A stretch of DNA of 64,000 bases from Dipteris shenzhenensis (GCA_047967505.1 CM106538.1); one strand, 5' to 3'. Counted from the first letter of the stretch, positions 11,901 to 26,900 are shown. Notes: generated from the sequence alone by a model not told the origin. Numbers and translations are program-made.

Positions 11901-14900
11901 GACATTCCATCTGAATACCCTGACTGGCAAACCATCTGGATATGCGTGCATACCAGGCCGTCCTAACCCCACTCTCGGCTACTTGTATAAATGACTCCGA
12001 TTTCCTAAGGCAGTGGCCAATGTTATGTAATAAGGGACTAGGGTCACTTTTTCTCTTTATTAAGATTTTGTACCCCAACCTCCATTAGAGGTTGAGTTTG
12101 CGGGTGAGTTAGTCACCACACATCTTCTGATCCCAGTTAGGACTCATTCTAGTGTCTAGTCTCTATCCCTACTACAAGTCCAAGGCTGGGCCTCTTTTTG
12201 AGCACTCTGGGAGCTTCTTCTGGGCAGGCGCCCTCATTTCGGACCTGTTTTCAACAAAAACAGACGGCCAGCTGAACCTGTTTTTTGTGAGATTTGTTGC
12301 TGATTTTCGAACGCAGCATCATTCCCAGACTAGGCGGCTATTTCTTGAAGGTTGGACATGCTTTTTGAGATGTAATTCCAAGCTGCTTTGCTGATTTGAG
12401 GACGGACTATTTTGGGGCTTCCGATGCCTTGTACTTGCTGTTTTCAACCAATTTCAGGTCATTTTTGTGCAAGGACAGCCACTCTGAGTACATTTTCGGT
12501 CCGCATAGTTGGGGACTTGTTCTTCTTTTTTTTAACAGAGAGAAAAATCAATCATTTATTGCTTGCTAATGCAAGCATACTCGAAGGAAAGCACGTATAC
12601 TTTGTGGGAGATCTTTTTCAATTCATCTTAGAGCTCTTTTTGGAGGCATTTTGCAGCCATTTGCTTGGGTTTTGCACTGGTAAGCTTTTAGTTTTGTTAG
12701 AGCTTGCATTAGAATTCTTTTCCCGTTCAATTTCTTGCGCTTGTTGGCCCTCGGGCCTCGTGCCTCTAGGTTTGCCTTTGCAAGTACAATCAAGCATTCA
12801 GTTGGATTTATGCCTTGTTGAGCCAAGCTTTGGCTGGTTTTTAAGGGAAAATTCTGAGATTGCAGCACATATCCCAACAGGGATCTTTCTGGTATATTTG
12901 AGGAGCATCCTCAAGCGTAGTATAGGCTTTGGCAAGGATATCTATTACTTGAGCAAGGCGTTCACAGCACGTGAGCTTTGTTGAGATTTCTTTGCCTCAT
13001 TTTGTTTGCTCAACTTGGATAGCACCAATTACCCTCTTTGTTGTTTTTTGATTCGCAATCTATTGGTTGCCAAGGGCGTTTGGGATTATGTTACAGGCGA
13101 TGAGGTCGGCGGTCTTGGTCCTAGCTTGCCCAACTGGGGCAGCTGCTTGTCCCTATTGCACAAGACCTACATCACCACCACACCCCCCCCCTATAGGTAT
13201 TACTCTGAGCAAAGGGGTGGGATACACGTAATACTCAAGCCTTGTCTTTGATTTCATTGAATATCAAGAGGTTTATTGTCCCTCACTTCACATCCTACTG
13301 GACTGCTAAAGATGACTAGGATATTTTGAAAAACATGTATCAAGCTCTTAGGCGAGACACTCATATTTGCATGGAGATCTTGATAGCGTGCACATGGATG
13401 AGGGTGACCCTACGCAAAGAACATGTCACCAGGATTCAAGATTTGCGATAGCAACTCTTGAACATTTGATGAGATCATTGCAGACTCAAAGCTTGTTAAC
13501 ATTACTTTGAACTCCTTGCCACAGTCTTTTCTTTCTTTTTATACGTCTATCAACAAACGATGCAAGGGAATTAAATCACCTTACTTTTCAATAGTTGGTA
13601 GCCCTCTTATTGCAAGAGGAGCAGATGCGAAAGAATATGGCTTCACGTTCTTGTAGTGGGGAGCATGCTTTTTCAGCAAAGATTAAGGGAAAAAATAAAG
13701 TTCAGCCATGTCATGCCTCTAGCAATGGTTCTGGACATGCAAATGCAGATGGGAAAGATAAACAGGATGCCTCAAAGCCTTTCAAAAAAGGCAAGTGCCA
13801 TTATTGCAAAAAGCCTGGTCATCACATCAATGAATGCCCCAAGACGCTTACAAAAGAGAAGAAGAAAGAGTCCGATATGGCAATTTCAGGCTCAGCTCAT
13901 CATGCAGGTTCAAACGATACTTTTGCTCATTTTGTTGAGCATGTTGGGCCTTCTTTACTTGCAATTATGATGTTTCTTGGGAGTCACGCATTTTTAGAGT
14001 GGCTGAGACATGGTATTGTTTGAAAGCAGTGCTTGCCGCCATATTACCTCACATAAATGTTTCTTTGATGAGTTATCCAATGCTAGTTGACAAGTCAATT
14101 TCTTCTGCCAACAATTCTTCTTATCCACTTAAAGGGATTAGAGAACTTTTACTCACAATCGCGGATGGTTCAGATTTTTGCCTCCAGGATGTTTTGTACG
14201 TCCCTAGGATTAAGAAGAGTTTACTTTCTGTCTTTTTCTCTTAAAGAGGTTCAGGCTATCTTTGAGGATGAAAGGAGAGAGATCACCGGCACATTATGTC
14301 ACGAGTTATTCCAGCATGATGCTTGTGAGAAAAGAGCATATTCAACTTTTGTGGCTTCTAACTCTGCCATGCAAGATGTAGATTTATGGCATACCAGATT
14401 TGGGCATGTAAATTATGGCAGCCTTATGTTATTGCAAAAGCTTAATATGCTTGATGCCTCGCCTCGATTGGAGACTCCTCCAAACAAAATATGTGAGGGC
14501 TGTAATTTGGGTAAAATGCATCATTTTCCCTTTCCCAAGAATGGTGCAATCCAAGCTACACGAAAATTACAGCTCATCCATACTGATGTTTGTGGACCCA
14601 TGCGCACTTCGTCTCTTGGACGCAATCATAGATGACTTCACATGTTTTACTTGGGTATTTGCTCTTCAGCACAAGTCTGAAGTTTGCAATGTCATCAAAC
14701 ACTTTGTGGCTTTGGCTGAAAATCAATCAAAATGCCGGTTGCAAACCCTCCATTTAGATCGAGGGAAATAATATCTATCCAAAGCATTGCAACAATTTTT
14801 TGCTAAGGAGGGCTTACACATCAATTTACGATGAGGTATACTCCTCCACAAGATGGGAAGGGTGAAAGGAAAAGTCGTGTTAGAAACATGGTGTGAGTGA

Positions 14901-17900
14901 GAGAGAAAGATAGGCTAGGGAGTGAGGAAATGGTAGGCAAATGAATCCATGGAGGCTTTCATTCATTACATGAGACAAGTGCAGTACAAGCCTTATAGGC
15001 TACACACACACACACACACACACTTGCACCAAGTGCATATGGAATAAACACCTCCCATGTGATAGTGACTTCTTAATCAACTTGCGACCACCAAGGACGA
15101 ACCATCACTCATCACCCCCCCTTACTCTGAACTGGGTGGTCAATATCATCAAACCAAAGTAAAAGACAATACATTCATTTTTGGGGGATAACCCATGGAA
15201 GAGTACCTCTTATTGACTCCAAATACATTCAATTTAGAGAGACAACTCAAGGTTGAGAACCTTTATTTGACTCAACACAAACACACATAGCATAGAGGGC
15301 CTAGAAATCCCAATCCGTGTCGTAGGGGTCCTCGTCCTCAAGATTGGCATGGTGCTTCTCTTATTCTTGCATATAATACAACTGCAGGAATCTAAAATCA
15401 AAAAAGCCCTAATTTTTGAAATTAGGAATTCTCAAAATTAGGGTTTCTGAAATTTTCTCAGAAACATGCCGAGACTGTAAACCCTAGTGCAGCAGAGGCC
15501 AAATATGCCAAAATCCCCAGAAAAAACTGAAATCTTGAGCTGAAGTTGCAAAAGTCAAAAATCACAGTTTTAAGTGTTTTTCGCAGATTTCAGTACCAAA
15601 TGAACCTAGATTTTCTGTTCAGGGTGTCGACCAGTAGTAATAGATGTGGGCAACAGTAGAGATGAAGGTGTCAGCTGAAAACGGCCTGAACCAAACCCTA
15701 AATTGGCAAAAAAACAATGTTTCAGCAGGGGCGGCTTGTTGAATACTTGCTGATGGTCAAATTCTGCTGTAGCAGCCTGCAAACCCTAAAAACCGGAATG
15801 GAACAGCTCTGAATTCAGCTTGTGTGCAGGCATCTCTTGGAAAACGAGCCAACCAGCCCATAGAAAAGGATAGATTGCACCGACTTCAGCTCCAAGAGGC
15901 CTAGATGCTGCTCCACAAGCTCTGAATAGAGTCGGCTATGTTATGGAGAGGCCAGGCGGGCAGAAAGGAGCACAACAAAGGCCGCAAAACAGAGAAAAAA
16001 TGAGGGCAGCAAGGATGGCAGCGGTGCAGAAACCCAAAAGGGTAGAAAGGAGCTGAAAGGAGACGAAAATGAGGCAGAATCTGAGGCAGAAATGAGCAGG
16101 GATAAGGCGGCTGCCAGAAGAAGAGCTTGAGCAAAATTAGGGTTTTGGGTTAGAGTTAAGTCTGGGATGATGTGGCAGCTATGGCAGGGTGGACCTAATC
16201 TGATACCATGTTAGAAACATGGTGTGAGTGAGAGAGAGAGATAGGCCAAGGAGTGAGGAAATGGTAGACAAATGTAGAATCCATGAAGGCTTTCATTCAT
16301 TCATCACCATCATCACTAAATGAGACAAGTGCAATACAAGCCTTATAGGCTACACACACACACACACTTGCACCAAGTGCATATATAAGTCCCATAGTGG
16401 CACATGGTACTCACACAATGACTAGTACTAGATCTCCTAGTACTACACACCAACACATCACATCTCCCACACACTCTTTGGCTATGATATCTCCAACAAA
16501 TCGGTCACTTTTGGAGATGGGATGATGTATGCTAAAAGCAAAAGGGTTGCCACACAAATTTTGGATGAAAGCCATCATGTGCTCGAATCATATTCTGAAC
16601 AAGTGTCCCACGAAGGCCCTTAAGGTCAAGACACCTTATCAAGCATGGTTGGTCGTAAACCCGACGTTGGGCTATCTCAATACATTTGGTTGTGTTGCAT
16701 ATGCACATTTGCCTCAAGAATTGCATGGCAAACTTGATGACAAGGCAAAAAAGTGCATCTTTATTGGCTACAATAGTGAAACCAATAGACTTTATAATCA
16801 TGTGACCAAGAAGGTTCTCAATAGTCGTGATGTCAGGGCCTTATATACAATACCACCACTTCTACATATAGCTTTATGGGATTAATTTCCCCATAGACAT
16901 GTGTCATGCTGCGCCAAAGAGCTCCATTAACCCATAATTCACACAAGGGGCACCCAAGGGGGTTAGCCCATATTCAACAACCCACGTGGGCTAAGCACCT
17001 TCAAAGGTAGGCTTGACCAAATCAAAGGCCAGCCCAACCATGTAAACTAGGGTGACGTGACAAACGCATGGTATGACAAACCAAAATCGTCCATATCTCA
17101 AAGTCCACGTCACACCAAAGAACCGACAGCAGACAGCCGCCGGTGCAAGCAACCACCATCGGGATAAGTCAAACTGAATGCATGTCACCGCAGATCCCGA
17201 CACCTCTGTAGCCGCAGTCCACCACCAAACACTCCCGCACGGGTCACCACTTCTCATGCCAGACCAGACGCCAGACCACTGTAGAAGCCCAAACGACAGT
17301 TGCACAATCCACAAGTTCTTGCTCTGATACCATGTCGAAGCTCCAAAAGGCGCCACGGGGCCAAATGTGCCGGGTGCGGGTCCCAAACTACCCCATAGCC
17401 ACGCCTCCTCAACACCCCAAAAGGGTCGACCAGGGATGATGTGAGGTCTTCATCCAGGGCCTTATATACAAGGCCACCACTTCTACATATAGCTTTATGA
17501 GATTAATTTCCCCATAGACATGTGTCACGATGTGAAGAGCTCTATTAACCCATAATCCATACAAGCCACACAAGGGGCACCCAAGGGGGTTAGCCCATAT
17601 CCAACAAAAAGGGCAAGGCAAATAGAGGCGACCAGGTGGGGGAAGGTAGGAGCAGCAACAGAAGAAATGCTTGGCACAATGAGTCGCGTGGCTCTACTTT
17701 GACTGACCATGGTTTTTGACATTTTGCTAGAGCCGTGTTTTGTCAGACTGTTCTACTTCGAAACATTACTTCATGTTTTTCCCCAAGAAAACGCGTTTTA
17801 CAATGAGACTGCCAAGACCACATTGTTTTTTTGTTGAATATTTTGAGTCTTCCACGTTTGAACCACAGTAACAGTAAACTCAAATGAACACTTCTCCTTA

Positions 17901-20900
17901 TAGTCAAATTTAAAATATATCGTGAGGATATTCACTGACACACCAAAGCCGTGAGACCGAACTCACTATGAAAATTTGAGAAATTATGTCCAACAGGTTA
18001 ACACGTATTGAATAAATCTTCATGTGGGGCAATTGTCTTAGGCCACATGTGATAATGGAGTGGCCTTGCCCTAAGGTTTGGAGGGATGACTAGATTATGT
18101 GACGTGATGACTCTTCAGTTGCAAAGTTTGTAGGTCCATATGGTCCACAGCTTCTAAGTCTATGTCAACTCTCATGTTGAAAGTCAATAAACACAGTAGT
18201 GGTGCGCCACCTCAGACAAATGTAATACAAGGAGTTTTAATTATTTTCCTGTGTCAACCATATTTTGCTCTCTTTTCATTTCATGTATTAATCGAAAGAG
18301 TGAGCTGCGTGTTTATTGCAGATTGTGACAAAGAGCATTGAGTAGTGTGTGAAAAACGTGTTTATACTCAGACCATTCTCTCATATATGCACACATATAT
18401 ACATACTCATACAAGAGCATAAATGAGTTGAGGTCAGACTAGTTCATAATGTAGGCTACCATGTGGATGCAAGGCTTCAATCTCGAGGAATGTATATACC
18501 TAGATGAATCCATGAACATTCCCAAACTCATCCTCTAAAAACACAACATAGTGCAGATTCAGTCTCACGATAGTCACTCATAAGATTGAAAACCATAAAC
18601 TCCATCACGCATAGCAGGGACTAGCTACTAACGTCATCAGTGACCAACAATGGGTGTAGACCATAGTATAAAAAAATGCTCTCACACATACACACCCACA
18701 CATACCTGAGCATCCATTTATACAAAGTCTTCGTACTGAGTTTTTGTTGGCACTCCGGAGGTGAAGGGCAAACTCAGCCATGACGAAGGCTAGCACTAAA
18801 GAAGAAGGCTAATCAAAAAGTAGTCCAAAAACTCTTCATTCAAGCTACAACTGCTTGTGAAGTCTAAACGATTTCATTTTAGTCTCTCCCAAACGAGCAT
18901 CTAAATCTAGCTGATAGGACAACGCACCATTTAAGATAGAAAGAATTATCGCAATACCAGCAGGCCGCAACTTGGATGAAAACTTCACAAGGCGAAATTT
19001 GCATGTCCGCTAATACGGCAGAAGCATATACCTAGATGAATCCAAGAACTTTCCCAAACTCATCCTCTAAAAACACAACATAGTGCAGTTTCAATCTCAC
19101 GATAGTCACTCATAAGATTGAAAACCATAAACTCCATCACGCATAGCAGGGATTAGCTACCATGACATCCCCACTGACGTCATCAGCGCCCAAGAGTGGG
19201 TGTAGACCATAGTATAAAAATATGCTCTCACACATACACATCCACATCCACACACCCACATATACTTGAGCATCCATTTATACAAAGTCTTCGTACTGAG
19301 TTTCTGTCGGCACTCCAGAGGTGAAGGGCAGACTCAGCCATGACGAAGGCTAGCACTAAAGGAAAACGCTAATTAAAAAGTAGTCCAAAAACTCTTCATT
19401 CAAGCTACAACTGCTTGTGAAGTCTAAACGATTTCATGTTAGTCTCTCCCAAACGAGCACTTAACTCTAGCTGATAGGGCAGCGCACCATTTAAGATAGA
19501 AAGAATTATCGCAATACCAGCAGGCCGCAACTTGGACATAAACTTCACAAGGTGAAATTTGCATGTCCACTAATACGGCAGAAGCATGTACCTAGATGAA
19601 TCCAGGAACATTCCCAAAGTCATCCTCTAAAAACACAACATAGTGCAGTTTCAATCTCACGATAGTCACTCATAAGCAGGGACTAGCTACTATGACATCC
19701 CCACTGACGTCATCAGCGCCCAATAGTGGGTGTAGACCATAGTATAAAAATATGCTTTCACACATACACATCCACACACCCACACATACTTGAGCATCCA
19801 TTTATACAAAGTCTTCATACTGAGAATCTGTCGGCACTCCGCAGGTGAAGGGCAGACTCAACCATGACAAAGGCTAGCACTAAAGGAGAAGGCTAATCAA
19901 AAAGTAGTCCAAAAACTCTTCAATCAAGCTACAACTGCTTGTGAAGTCTAAACGATTTCATTTTAGTCTCTCCCAAACGAGCATCTAGATTTAGCTGATA
20001 GAGCAACGCACCATTTAAGATAGAAGGAATTATCACAATACCAACAAGCCGCAACTTGGACGAAAACTTCACAAGGTGAAATTTGGATGTCCGCTAATAC
20101 GGCAGAAGCATATAACTAGATGAATCCAGGAACATTCCAAAACTCATCCTCTAAAAACACAACATAGTGCAGTTTCAATCTCACGATAGTCACTCATAAG
20201 ATTGAAAACCATAAACTCCATCACGCATAACAAGGACTAGCTACTATGACATCCCCACCATTGACGTCATCAGTGCCCAACAGTAGGTGTAGACCATAGT
20301 ATAAAAATATGCTCTCACACATACACATCCACACACCCACACATACTTGAGCATCCATTTATACAAAGTCTTTGTACTGAGTTTCTATCGACAGTCCGCA
20401 GGTGAAGGGCAGACTCAGCCATGACGAAGGCTAGCACTAAAGGAGAAGGCTAATCAAAAAGTAGTCCCAAAACTCTTCAATCAAACTACAACTACTTGTG
20501 AAGTCTAAACGATTTCATTTTAGTCTCTCCCAAACGAGCATCTAAATCTAGCTGATAGGGCAACGTTGTTCTCTTTATAAAAAACCGGGAATGCACATTT
20601 GCCTTGGTCAATCTGTCCACCTCCTTTCTAAAGCGGTGGAGGAAAAGTTGTGCCCAGGCCAATGCTCTTCATGCCGGATCCACCCGTAGGTGCTTGCTCA
20701 AATATTTAAGGTTTTATTCTGGAGCCAGATGAGCTCCAGAAAAAATGGTAACAAGGCACCAACCTGGGATCGGCCTGAAATCCATGAAATATTTGCGCAA
20801 TAGTTCACAATCTCTTTCCAACACCAAGTTATTAATAAACGATAAAACAGCACAAATACAATCAAATTTGTTGACACATTGATGATGGCATACAGTAATA

Positions 20901-23900
20901 TGTGCTATTATAACTGCAAATACCAAACTGAGGTAAAAGCTCTAAAGATGCAAACACGAAATCAAGGCATAAATGACAAGGCAAGCTTACTGTTCATAGA
21001 ATGGCAATGTCTTCGTAGCAAGATCCAGAGCAAATTTTCCCTGCTCCGTTTTACCAGCTTCACAATAAACCCTCACCTTGTTTCCTAGTGTCCAAAAAAA
21101 TATGTCTTATGAAATGGTGACTCATTGATAGCTCTAGATGATGAGAAAATCATCCACTTTGTACTTCCAAAAAAAAAGTCTTAACTCAAGTTTTCAGTAA
21201 AAGTCTTAAGTTTTCAACAAACTATTTACCAGTTGGTGTCTCGCTTTCTACATATTCCAGCTCCCCAACAACAAGAGCCACCAAATAAGTTGACATCTTT
21301 GGGGATTCTTGAAACGATACAACCTTGGTATTTCCAGCCACTTTTTCTGCTTCCACTGGCATGTTGGACAAGACAACCCGGTCTGCGGGAACTTGCACAG
21401 TCAACTTGAAGGTAGCCTGTAAAAATGCAATAATGGATGTAAACACTCGTTCTTATGAGGGTGTTAAATAAAATGTAGTAGCTATTTCAGTCCATGGATA
21501 GAGTAACCTCTTAGGAATTTTGTCACTCCTCTTTAACTAAAACATACTTATATCCCACTCAAATATACTTATACTCCTATCCATATAGTTTATATGATTG
21601 CCTCTCCTCGTTCAAATACACCATATCTATGTACATTTGCATGTGTGCGCATGGGAAGGTGCCTGATCCCATGTGAAGCTGTTGAGAGCCTAAGCGCACA
21701 TGCGCACTGGGTGTCGCATGGGCATGCAACTGCCCATGAGTGTGCACAGAGCATACAGCATACAAAATTCAAACGAAAAATGCAGTTTTAAACAATGAGC
21801 TGCACCAGGCATAGAAGAAGCTAACTAATACAACACCTTCACAAGCATTAAGTAGGATCAAATACAGATCCACCTAAAAATACAAATTTCCACACCTAAA
21901 AATACAGATCGACCTATCCAAAACCGTATGTCCACATTCTCAGAGATTTATAATTGAGTTCCATAGAAAGCTTTGGAGATGAAGGGCAGAAATCATGATG
22001 TCGACTGGCACTTTCTATGTGTAAACACAGTAAAATGTGATAATCTTGCACAACGATCAGGCAAAGGCATTGACCTTAAAGGCAGGCTCATCCCAACATG
22101 GAAAGCAGCGCCGAGCATCTGCAGGCTCAAACTGTGTAACTGCCATCCATCTCTTCTCTCCGTCCTTCATATACGAGCTGCACAATACTTGAAAACCAAC
22201 GGGCTCAACCACCACCAATAAACATTGCTATGACAATTCTAGCCTTGATATCAGAACCTCCTTGAGAAACTGGTAACCCCATGTCATTCATACATCAAGA
22301 CATTGACAAGCCTACATAATTGTGAACACTTTTCATTTCATACCTTCGATACAAACCCTTCATAGAATCATTCACATTTCCTTGATAGTCCATGCAAAGG
22401 ATTGCCTCCCCTACTGGTAAAGGTTGCTCAAATGAAAGCACCAATATTTCATCCTCCTTGTCTATCTCAACTGAGATTGGCCATAGCACCTGGCACACAG
22501 GAACCTTGTTGGATGCATGCTTCTATTTGAATTTTCTTCCCACAATAAAGAAGCAAGCTAAAACATCAAAAATATAATAAATAAAAGTCAATGAGTTTGG
22601 TCAGCACTTGGAAACTAAGCCCAAAATAGCTAAACAGGAAACTGCAGCTAACACATAAAAGCCAAAAGGTAACATTCGCCAATGCATGTATTGGCCAGCC
22701 TCACCAAGACCAGAAATACTGGCCCATAATGTGAACTAATAAAACAATATCTACTCTCATTTGTTAAATTCAAAGTCAACCTTACTTTCTTATATTTGCA
22801 AACTTGTAAAAAAACTTCACATTTATTCAATAAATATGTAGAGTGCGAGTAGTTGATAGGACTTGGACCTACGAGGACATATATAAAGCCAGTACTCCTA
22901 CTATGTGTTACGCTCAAGTCGAGGTAACATGACCTCGGAAGGGTCAGTCGGCATTTTCCTTTAAAGGATCAATGTTTGTATTATATTTGTTTGGGCTTCA
23001 TGTAAATGATCAAAAAGGAATAAAGGTCAAGGTCCTTGGTGAGGGTGATATGGCACTAGACTAGGTGGATCTAAGACTAAAGGGACCTAAATGCATTAAA
23101 TGTGCCTAGGGGCAAATGGTTTCAATGATATCCCAAGAGAGGGGTAAATGATGCATTAAGGAAGGACCCTAAAATAAAGACATGTGGCATACTAGATCCA
23201 TCTAGGGGATTTTGGGGAAAGGTGGAATTTAGTAGGCAGGAGCTTCACGTAACTGTTGATTTTGCTGAGAGCTTGCTACCACCGAGGTTGGCTGGGAGGA
23301 AAATTGAGGTGCCTATGCCCATGAATCAAGAATCAGTTAGGAGCAAACAAATTAAGTTGTGTCATTTGGTATCAAAGGTTCAGGTTGATCACAAGAAGTG
23401 GGGCGGAACTGGCTGGAAGAGCTATGACCATATGGTCGTTGTAACCAGACGCTGTCGTAGGAGTTGGAACTCTGGCTTTTAATATCCACGTTACGTGATG
23501 AGGAGTAGTGCTGATGAGCAACGCACGACCAAAGTTATTGTGTGGTCACGGAACTAGCTGTTGTGATTTACGGCATTAATTGTTCACGGACTTCATCGCG
23601 GCACTGGTCACTGTTTGGTGCTCCTTGACATCGCGTGAGGAATTTCGTTAGTTCTGAAGACTGGGCTCCTTGGCGTCGCAGGGGCTAGCTGTTGTCATAT
23701 TTACGTAGTAACTGGCTGGCGAAGCAAAATACCAAGGTGCGCTCCAGCTGCGGAACATAGAGCCACTATACGGCTTTGCTGCGGGAGGGCCGTTACGATT
23801 CAAGAGAGCCCTGGGCCACACCGATTTGTTCTACGTCGATGATCGCGATATCAATTTCAAAGATGTTATTGAGTCTCCTTTGCCAAAAGCACCTATTGAT

Positions 23901-26900
23901 ACTTCTGTGGTCACACATTGGCTAGCAATTGAAGGAGTACAGCCGGTTATACCTGAAAATGTCACTTATGAAATATTTTCATCTTCATTGAACTCCAAAA
24001 AGGCAGATACTATACCTTCAAAAATAAAAGACGAAGACTTTCCAGTTGAAGTCAAACTTCCTATCAGACATGGTCTATCCAGAGAACTGCAGCTTTATTT
24101 CGACAAAATAACGGAGCTTATAACGACTGGGGCTGATTCTGTGCTATTTAAGGATGCTTTGAGAAGTTTGGCAACTGATTCTGATCTCCATCCTCTGGTC
24201 CCATATTTCATACAATTTATTGCAGATGAGGTTACTCGGAGTTTGGATGACTTAACACTTCTCTTTTCACTTATGCGAGTTGCACACAGCCTCTTGCTCA
24301 ACCCTCATGTACATATTGAGCCCTATATTTGGAGTGGACTACAGGGACTAGTTGATCTCGTCATGCAGCAAGAATTATAACCAGGGAGCTCTCTAAGCCT
24401 TCTAAGCTTTGTTGGAGCATATGCTTGTTTATTTGCCTCCGTGTTTGAGTCAATTTAGATTGCAGGAGTTTTCCCTAGTACAAGGAAAAGTGGTTTTGGT
24501 TACAGTGTGATATATGCTTGGTTAGCTGTAAATTTGGAAGTTGGACTTTCGAATTGTAATTACAGTTTCAAGCGGTGTTTTATTGTTTTTTTTTTTTTAA
24601 ATAAACACCCATTGACCTAAATGAAAGTAGAAGAAGAAGCTTCTAGGATGGATCCCGTAGAGTCGGGAGTCCGGCCGACCCCACAGGTGTTGCGCCCAGC
24701 AGGTCATACACTGTCTGGCTGTTAGAGGATGCCTTGCAACAGATTTTAGCACACCAGTTACAAACAAATGTAGGGCCGTCTGAGCTCAAGAAAATGGTGC
24801 ATAGTATGTCTGCCAGACCATCTCGTGAGGAGAAAGGTAAATCTCCGATGGAACCGGAGTCCAGTGTTCGTACGGTCGAGCCTAGGAGGGCTAAGGTGCC
24901 TAATATTGCCAATTATAGGCCAGAAAAGTATTCTGGTCGGATGTCTGACCGTAGTTTTGATATCATTGAGACCTGGCTACACAAATGGGACGAGGCATTC
25001 GCCATTTGTGAAATCATGAATGATATGAAGAAAATCCGCGAGGCCACCCATATGTTTAACGAGGCAGCGGATAGGTGGTGGATAAAACAACCAAAAGATG
25101 GAGTAGCATCCACTACTCGGGAGGGGTTTAAAAAGGAATTTAGAAAACACTTCTTGCCTCCTGACGAAGCATCCCGAGCTTGGGATCAGTATCGAAACCT
25201 TCGTCAGAGAAATTTATCAGTGACGGAATACACTGATAAGTTCAGAGAAAGTGTAATGAAGGTTGATGAACCCCTACCTCAGTCAATCCAAGTAAAAGAT
25301 TTTATCTTTGGATTGAATGATCGGATAAAGATGGAAGTTTGGGCTAAGTATGCGAACACGCTAGATGAAGCAATTGCCATAGCCCTGAACTATGAGGATG
25401 CAAAAGGGAACAGACCAAGTGGGTTTGTGCAGGTTGGGACTCAGTATGGATCCCCGAAGAAAACTGGGTTTAAGAAGAAGTGCATTAGCAAAGGGAGTGC
25501 CTCACAGCCTAGTGGTCAAGCCAAGCAGGCGAAACCAATTGAGACCCCAAAATCAAGTACCACCATTGGAATGAAGAGAAAAGTAACACCAATGGCAGCC
25601 TAGGCTTAATCGAAGTCTTCTTTGAACCTAGAGCAAAGGAAAAAAGCGAGGAGAGAAGGCTTGTGTTTTGGTTGCCTTCAGCCTCATCAGTGGAAAGATT
25701 GTCCACGAAACAAAGATCGTCGGATGGCTGAGATGGTGGTCTCAGAATGCGACGTGGAAATGGAGGGAAGTCCCAGAGCAGAACAGATGCAGATTCAGCT
25801 AGCAGGATCTTCTCAAAGGTTAGTACCTTTTTTGTTATGTGTGTCTGTTGCTAAGTTAGTAACTAGTGCACCTGATAATATCCTGTCAAAGCCCGCAGCA
25901 ACGGTATATACAGCCTTTAATGATACGGAGTTAATTAAGATGAAAGGGCAAGTAGCTAATCATGATGTCATTGTGTTGTTTGACTCAGCGTCAACGCACA
26001 ATGTAATTAACTCCAAGCTTATAAAGAGGCTGAAACTAAAGACTGGCCCATCTGACTATGCATATACAGTCAGGATGGCAGACGGAAGTTCAACTCAAGT
26101 ATGGGACCAAAGGGTTACCCAGTTGGAGCTTCGAATTCATGACTATGCTGAGAAGCTTGATTTTGAAATGACTAAGCTTGCTCATGCAGACATAGCCCTG
26201 GGTAAGGCTTGGCATTCTAGGAAGAATCCAACCATAGATTGAAAAAAGCACATTTATCAATTCAAGATGAATGATGTGATGTATGTCTTACGAGGTAAAA
26301 AGGATATACCTCAAGGACCATTGGTTTCCGTGATGGAAATTCGAAAAGCTCAAGAAGAGTTTTTGTTTCTTTGTACAGCATCGGTAGAGCCGGTTGATGA
26401 TTCTTCCGTTGACACAGATGTTGTCCAAAATGGAGAGATGGCCAAGCTGGCTGACCAAATAACAAAGGAGTTCTTTGATTGTTTTAGGGATGAGCTACCT
26501 TATGGGTTACCTCCAGAGCGGAATGTTCAGCATAAGATTGAACTAATCCCGGGGGCAGAACCTCCCTATAGGTTGAGTTTTACTGAAGAGGCGGAGGTGC
26601 AAAGACAACTGGAAGAATACCTCAAGTTGGGACAGATTCAACCAAGTTTCTCACCTTTTGCTTCGCCAGTGATATTAAAGAAGAAGAAAGATGATACTTT
26701 TCGCCTCTATATAGATTACAGAGCATTGAATAATATCACTATTAAGCACAGGTATCCGATGGCTCGCATCGATGATTTGCTAGATGCATTACATGGGGCC
26801 ATAATTTTCAGTAAGATAGATCTTAAGTGTGGCTACCATCAGATCCGTATTAGAGCCGAGGATGTGCATAAAACCGCTTTTAGAAGCAGGTTTGGACATT

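Larger units (their letters stand above)
14878..16498 (-). mobile_element. Short non-autonomous LTR element (TRIM/LARD-like), nested in copia integrase
   Basis: Minus-strand 5' LTR at 16209-16498 (TGTTGG...TAACA), followed directly by the PBS TGGTATCAGATT (16208-16197). The internal ~1.1 kb has no pol domain. A shortened 3' LTR lies at 14878 to about 15045, and the PPT-like purine tract is near 15115-15125 (on the minus strand). Flanks are agtcg (14873-14877) and aatcg (16499-16503), a 5-bp target duplication with one change; removing one copy rejoins the copia frame as ERKSRSLLEM. Related sequence lies at 37611-38372. Confidence 0.82.

Noticed and set aside
12412-12984. 190-codon plus-strand frame as a protein
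   Set aside because: Very Phe-, Leu- and Cys-rich, no domain, and positioned as the copia leader.
18493-20577. CRISPR-like or centromeric array
   Set aside because: The units are ~540 bp, only four in number and also dispersed singly, which fits transposon-derived tandem duplication.
23739-24380. TAF6 sequence as a functional host gene
   Set aside because: It lacks the histone fold, most of the C-terminus, introns and a proper start codon, and lies within the borders of a retrotransposon.
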